Below, in pieces: positions 32,021 through 32,024 of a stretch of DNA of 32,024 nucleotides. The notes beneath the pieces were generated by a model that worked only from the letters and a program-made list of their open reading frames with translations, did not search any database and had not been told where the DNA came from. The translations under genes and the position numbers were made by a program. The DNA is from Prevotella sp. MGM2 (GTDB lineage: Bacteria; Bacteroidota; Bacteroidia; Bacteroidales; Bacteroidaceae), in assembly GCF_002933955.1 (NCBI RefSeq), contig NZ_BEWW01000285.1, positions 1 to 32,024 of the forward strand. The letters run 5' to 3'. The number at the start of each line of letters is the position of its first letter. Positions within the stretch are counted from its first letter, which is position 1.

Positions 32021-32024
32021 ATGA
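32021..32024 (+). CDS. Start of a gene cut by the window edge
   Basis: Only the ATG (32021-32023) and one further base are inside the window. It is proposed from the -7 box at 32008-32015 immediately upstream. Nothing can be said about the product. Confidence 0.3.

Overview
The window looks like a chromosomal segment of a Bacteroidota bacterium, most likely order Bacteroidales. The main evidence is the promoter signature TAnnTTTG (Bacteroidota -7 box) in front of most transcription units, the near absence of Shine-Dalgarno sequences, Bacteroidota-type families (DUF4290, DUF3127, GGGtGRT protein, lipoprotein TamA-like Omp85, serine-type sulfatase), and the order DUF4290-murA-rimM-dxr-rseP. I cannot fix the genus from sequence alone. 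Most genes are housekeeping. No rRNA, tRNA, CRISPR array, transposase, integrase or SusC/SusD pair was seen.

Layout. 1-344: no convincing gene. 348-608: copy A of a dispersed repeat. 871-2609: an IscU/NifU-like scaffold protein and a GGGtGRT protein, translated with an unusually strong Shine-Dalgarno, ended by a terminator. 2849-4363: two convergent GNAT acetyltransferases, one fused to a helical C-terminal domain. 4499-7772: hpt, adk, obgE, pgeF, a nucleotide-metabolism/ribosome-assembly/cell-wall-editing run. 7787-8044: repeat copy B. 8130-10202 (minus): a membrane glycosyltransferase and a SpoU-type RNA methyltransferase, divergent from tamL (10284-12620). 12711-12973: repeat copy C. 13153-14268: an exported double-CMD plus cupin protein behind a promoter with two tandem operator-like repeats. 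14439-17754: second SpoU methyltransferase, DUF3127 protein with an SSB-like tip, mtgA, hemW. 17942-20979 (minus): an exported serine-type sulfatase and glmM. 21219-21848: a CAT-like acetyltransferase. 21909-22193: repeat copy D (minus). 22425-25574: clpB and an unrecognised 167-residue protein. 25901-31734: a six-gene run tsaB, DUF4290, murA, rimM, dxr, rseP. The next gene starts at 32021 and leaves the window.

The most interesting structure is not a gene. Four copies of a 258-285 bp intergenic element (A, B, C on plus; D on minus) share (i) imperfect terminal inverted repeats ending TTAACA/TGTTAA, (ii) a complete Bacteroidota promoter built into the left end, (iii) immediately downstream, a 13-bp RNA hairpin whose stem sequence differs in every copy but stays fully paired, followed by a T tract, and (iv) a conserved tail. 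Copies A and B are each flanked by a 7-bp direct repeat resembling a target-site duplication. This fits a MITE-like mobile element that carries its own small-RNA or terminator cassette. Other points worth a look are a MurA with Asp in place of the catalytic Cys, the tandem operators before the CMD-cupin gene, the GNAT-helical fusion, and the DUF3127 protein ending in DDLPF.
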